From positions 4,293,501-4,357,500 of the forward strand of contig NZ_AP014946.1 in NCBI RefSeq assembly GCF_002355335.1: a stretch of 64,000 nucleotides of DNA, in the 5' to 3' direction. Positions 62,267-64,000 of this stretch are shown here, one piece after another. The notes beneath the pieces were generated by a model. The model was given only the letters and a program-made list of their open reading frames with translations. It did not search any database and was not told the origin of the DNA. The translations under genes and the position numbers were made by a program. This DNA is from Variibacter gotjawalensis. GTDB taxonomy: Bacteria; Pseudomonadota; Alphaproteobacteria; Rhizobiales; Xanthobacteraceae. The first letter of the stretch is position 1; each line of letters opens with the position of its first letter.

Positions 62267-63382
62267 ATGATTTCTCGGCGAACGATATTGGCTGGCCTCG
62301 GCGCGACCGCTCTCACGGCGACGGCGCGAAACGCGGCCTTCGCGCAGGACACCAAACAACTCGTGATCGACGCGCACGGCCATTTCACGACCGAACCGAA
62401 GAGTTTTCTCGATTGGCGTCTGGCGCAAATCGCGGGTCTCAAGGATCCAAGCCAGAAGCCTTCCCCGGCGAGCCTGAAGATCACCGACGATCAGTTACGC
62501 GAAGCCGTCCAGCCGCAGCTCAAATTCCAGCGCGACCGCGGCACCGACGTTGCGATCTTCTCGCCGCGCGCCTCCGGCATGGGCCATCACATCGGCAACG
62601 CCGAGACTAGCGCCGATTGGTCTCGGCTGTGCAACGAGTTGATCTACCGCATCACCCAACTGATGCCGGAGAACTTCATCGGCGTGGGCCAATTGCCGCA
62701 ATCGCCTGGCGTCGACCCGAAGAATTGCATCGAAGAACTGGAGCGCTGCGTGAAGCAGTACGGGTTCGTCGGCGTTAATCTCAATCCGGACCCGAGCGGC
62801 GGGTTCTGGAAAGATCCGCCGCTGACCGATCGTTATTGGTATCCGGTCTACGAGAAGCTCTCGGAACTCGACGTGCCGGCAATGATCCACGTCAGCGCCT
62901 CCGCGAATGCAAACTTCCATGCCACCGGCGCGCACTACATCGCGGCCGACACCGCCGCCTTCATGCAGTTCATCCAGGGCGATCTCTTCAAGGATTTCCC
63001 GAAGCTCCGCGTCATCATCCCGCACGGCGGCGGCGCGGTGCCGTTCCACTGGGGCCGATACCGCGGTCTCGCTCAGGATATGAAGAAGCCGCCGCTCGAA
63101 GAGCACTTGCTCAAGAACGTGTTTTTCGACACCTGCGTCTATCACCAGGCCGGCATCGACATGATGTTCCGCGTCATACCGGTCGAGAACATCATTTTCG
63201 CGTCCGAGATGGTCGGCGCCGTGCGCGGCATCGATCCGCAGAGCGGCCACCACTTCGACGACACCAAGAAATACATCGATAAACTCAACCTCTCGGCCGA
63301 AGACCGCCGCAAGGTGCTCGAAGGCAATGCCCGTCGTGTCTATGGGCTGGATCGCACCGCCTTCATGAAGAAGCGCGGCTGA
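62267..63382 (+). CDS. Amidohydrolase, 4-oxalomesaconate hydratase (LigJ)-like, Tat signal
   Basis: TIM-barrel metal enzyme of the ACMSD/LigJ branch, 371 residues. Matches to LigJ-type OMA hydratases: IDAHGHF (metal His pair), IFSPRASGMGHHIGN, GVNLNPDPSGGFWKDPPLTD, AMIHVSASANANFHATGAHY and IIPHGGGAVPFHWGRYRG. The N-terminus (ISRRTILAGLGATALTATA) is a twin-arginine-like signal, unusual for a cytoplasmic catabolic enzyme. ATG at 62267 has AAAGGGAG upstream. No other protocatechuate-cleavage gene is in the window. Confidence 0.85.
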   Translation: MISRRTILAGLGATALTATARNAAFAQDTKQLVIDAHGHFTTEPKSFLDWRLAQIAGLKDPSQKPSPASLKITDDQLREAVQPQLKFQRDRGTDVAIFSPRASGMGHHIGNAETSADWSRLCNELIYRITQLMPENFIGVGQLPQSPGVDPKNCIEELERCVKQYGFVGVNLNPDPSGGFWKDPPLTDRYWYPVYEKLSELDVPAMIHVSASANANFHATGAHYIAADTAAFMQFIQGDLFKDFPKLRVIIPHGGGAVPFHWGRYRGLAQDMKKPPLEEHLLKNVFFDTCVYHQAGIDMMFRVIPVENIIFASEMVGAVRGIDPQSGHHFDDTKKYIDKLNLSAEDRRKVLEGNARRVYGLDRTAFMKKRG

Positions 63383-63424
63383 TCGCTTGACCTAACGGCG
63401 CCGATCGCTCAAGTCAGCGCCGTC

Positions 63425-64000
63425 ATGTCCACCATAGTCAAGATCTGCGGGCTGAAGACCCTCGATACGCTCGACACCGCGCTCGATGCCGGCGCCGACA
63501 TGGTCGGATTCGTTTTCTTTCCGAAGAGCCCCCGCAACATCGGGCTCGCCGACGCCGCCCGCTTCATCGCCCACGCGAGTGGTCATGCCGAGACGGTCGC
63601 GCTGGTGGTCGACGCCGACGACGCCTCCATCGCCTCGATCCTGGACGAAGCAAAGCCGGACTGGCTCCAGCTGCACGGCTCTGAAACGCCGGAACGGGTC
63701 GCAGAAATCCGCAAATCGAGCGGAAAACGCGTCATGAAGGCGCTGCCGATCGCGACTGCGGCCGATCTAGCGGCAATTCCGGCTTTCGAGGCCGTCGCCG
63801 ACCGCCTACTTTTCGACGCCAAGCCGCCGAAGGATGCCACCCGTCCGGGCGGTCTCGGGGTGCCGTTCGACTGGAATTTGCTGCACGGGGTTGAAACCAA
63901 GGTGCCCTTCATGCTGTCTGGCGGCCTAGACCCCGACAATGTCGCTGAAGCGCTTCGCATCACGCACGCACCGGGCGTCGACGTCTCGTCCGGTGTCGAA
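63425..64000 (+). CDS. trpF: Phosphoribosylanthranilate isomerase, partial
   Basis: TIM-barrel isomerase of tryptophan synthesis. 192 codons present, end cut by the window. KICGLKTLDTLDTAL (catalytic Cys), FVFFPKSPRNI, QLHGSE, and LLFDAKPPKD followed by FMLSGGLDPDNVAEAL are diagnostic. trpB is expected next outside the window. Confidence 0.95.
   Translation, partial: MSTIVKICGLKTLDTLDTALDAGADMVGFVFFPKSPRNIGLADAARFIAHASGHAETVALVVDADDASIASILDEAKPDWLQLHGSETPERVAEIRKSSGKRVMKALPIATAADLAAIPAFEAVADRLLFDAKPPKDATRPGGLGVPFDWNLLHGVETKVPFMLSGGLDPDNVAEALRITHAPGVDVSSGVE

Overview
The window is about 63-65% GC and densely coded on both strands. Gene content (rpsA-ihfB-trpF order, class II aroA, tol-pal next to ruvCAB, a TIGR02300 FYDLN-type acidic protein, Hsp20 plus DUF1150, Rhizobiales-type mosaic palindromes) points to an alphaproteobacterium of the Hyphomicrobiales (Rhizobiales), probably near Bradyrhizobium, Rhodopseudomonas or the Xanthobacteraceae. 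TTG and GTG starts are common, and many neighbours overlap by 1-4 bases.

Region 1-19 kb: on the minus strand runs the classical string yebC, ruvC, ruvA, ruvB, ybgC, tolQ, tolR, tolA, tolB, pal, cpoB (cpoB cut by the window edge). It covers Holliday junction processing and the envelope-constriction Tol-Pal machine. It is repeatedly interrupted by other genes: a TauE-type permease, an FAD oxidoreductase, GNAT and cytidine-deaminase genes between ruvA and ruvB, a divergent TetR/GST pair, and a module of MFS transporter, HTH regulator, VIT-VWA sortase substrate and sortase.

Region 18-35.7 kb: YmdB-like phosphoesterase with 5-formyl-THF cyclo-ligase, an orphan ParB-like protein, a DPH6-like ATPase coupled to an amine oxidase, envelope or peptidoglycan proteins (YiiX-like hydrolase, EI24 membrane protein, MepA), a GMC oxidoreductase, a molybdate unit (stand-alone Mop plus modABC), an alpha/beta hydrolase with divergent LysR regulator, and two cation/proton antiporters (CPA1 and CPA2) transcribed divergently.

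Region 35.7-50.5 kb: a catabolic cluster with BKACE enzyme, 3-hydroxyacyl-CoA-type dehydrogenase, SDR, FadR-type regulator and a Liv-type ABC importer in which LivM, LivG and LivF are one polypeptide. Next come Hsp20 plus DUF1150 behind a ROSE-like RNA thermometer, an Xre-RES toxin-antitoxin pair, and ugpBAEC.

Region 50.6-54.7 kb: the most unusual gene, a 1298-residue DUF4062 / nSTAND-type NTPase / transmembrane / coiled-coil / 48-residue-repeat protein. It stands alone beside the 3' end of tRNA-Ala(GGC) and is a candidate immune or conflict-type sensor.

Region 54.7-64 kb: housekeeping genes TIGR02300, aroA, cmk, rpsA, sppA, ihfB, lapA, then an ornithine-cyclodeaminase-like gene, a LigJ-like amidohydrolase with a Tat signal, and the start of trpF.

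At least five palindromic elements of different families are scattered through the window, one of them inside the sortase coding sequence.
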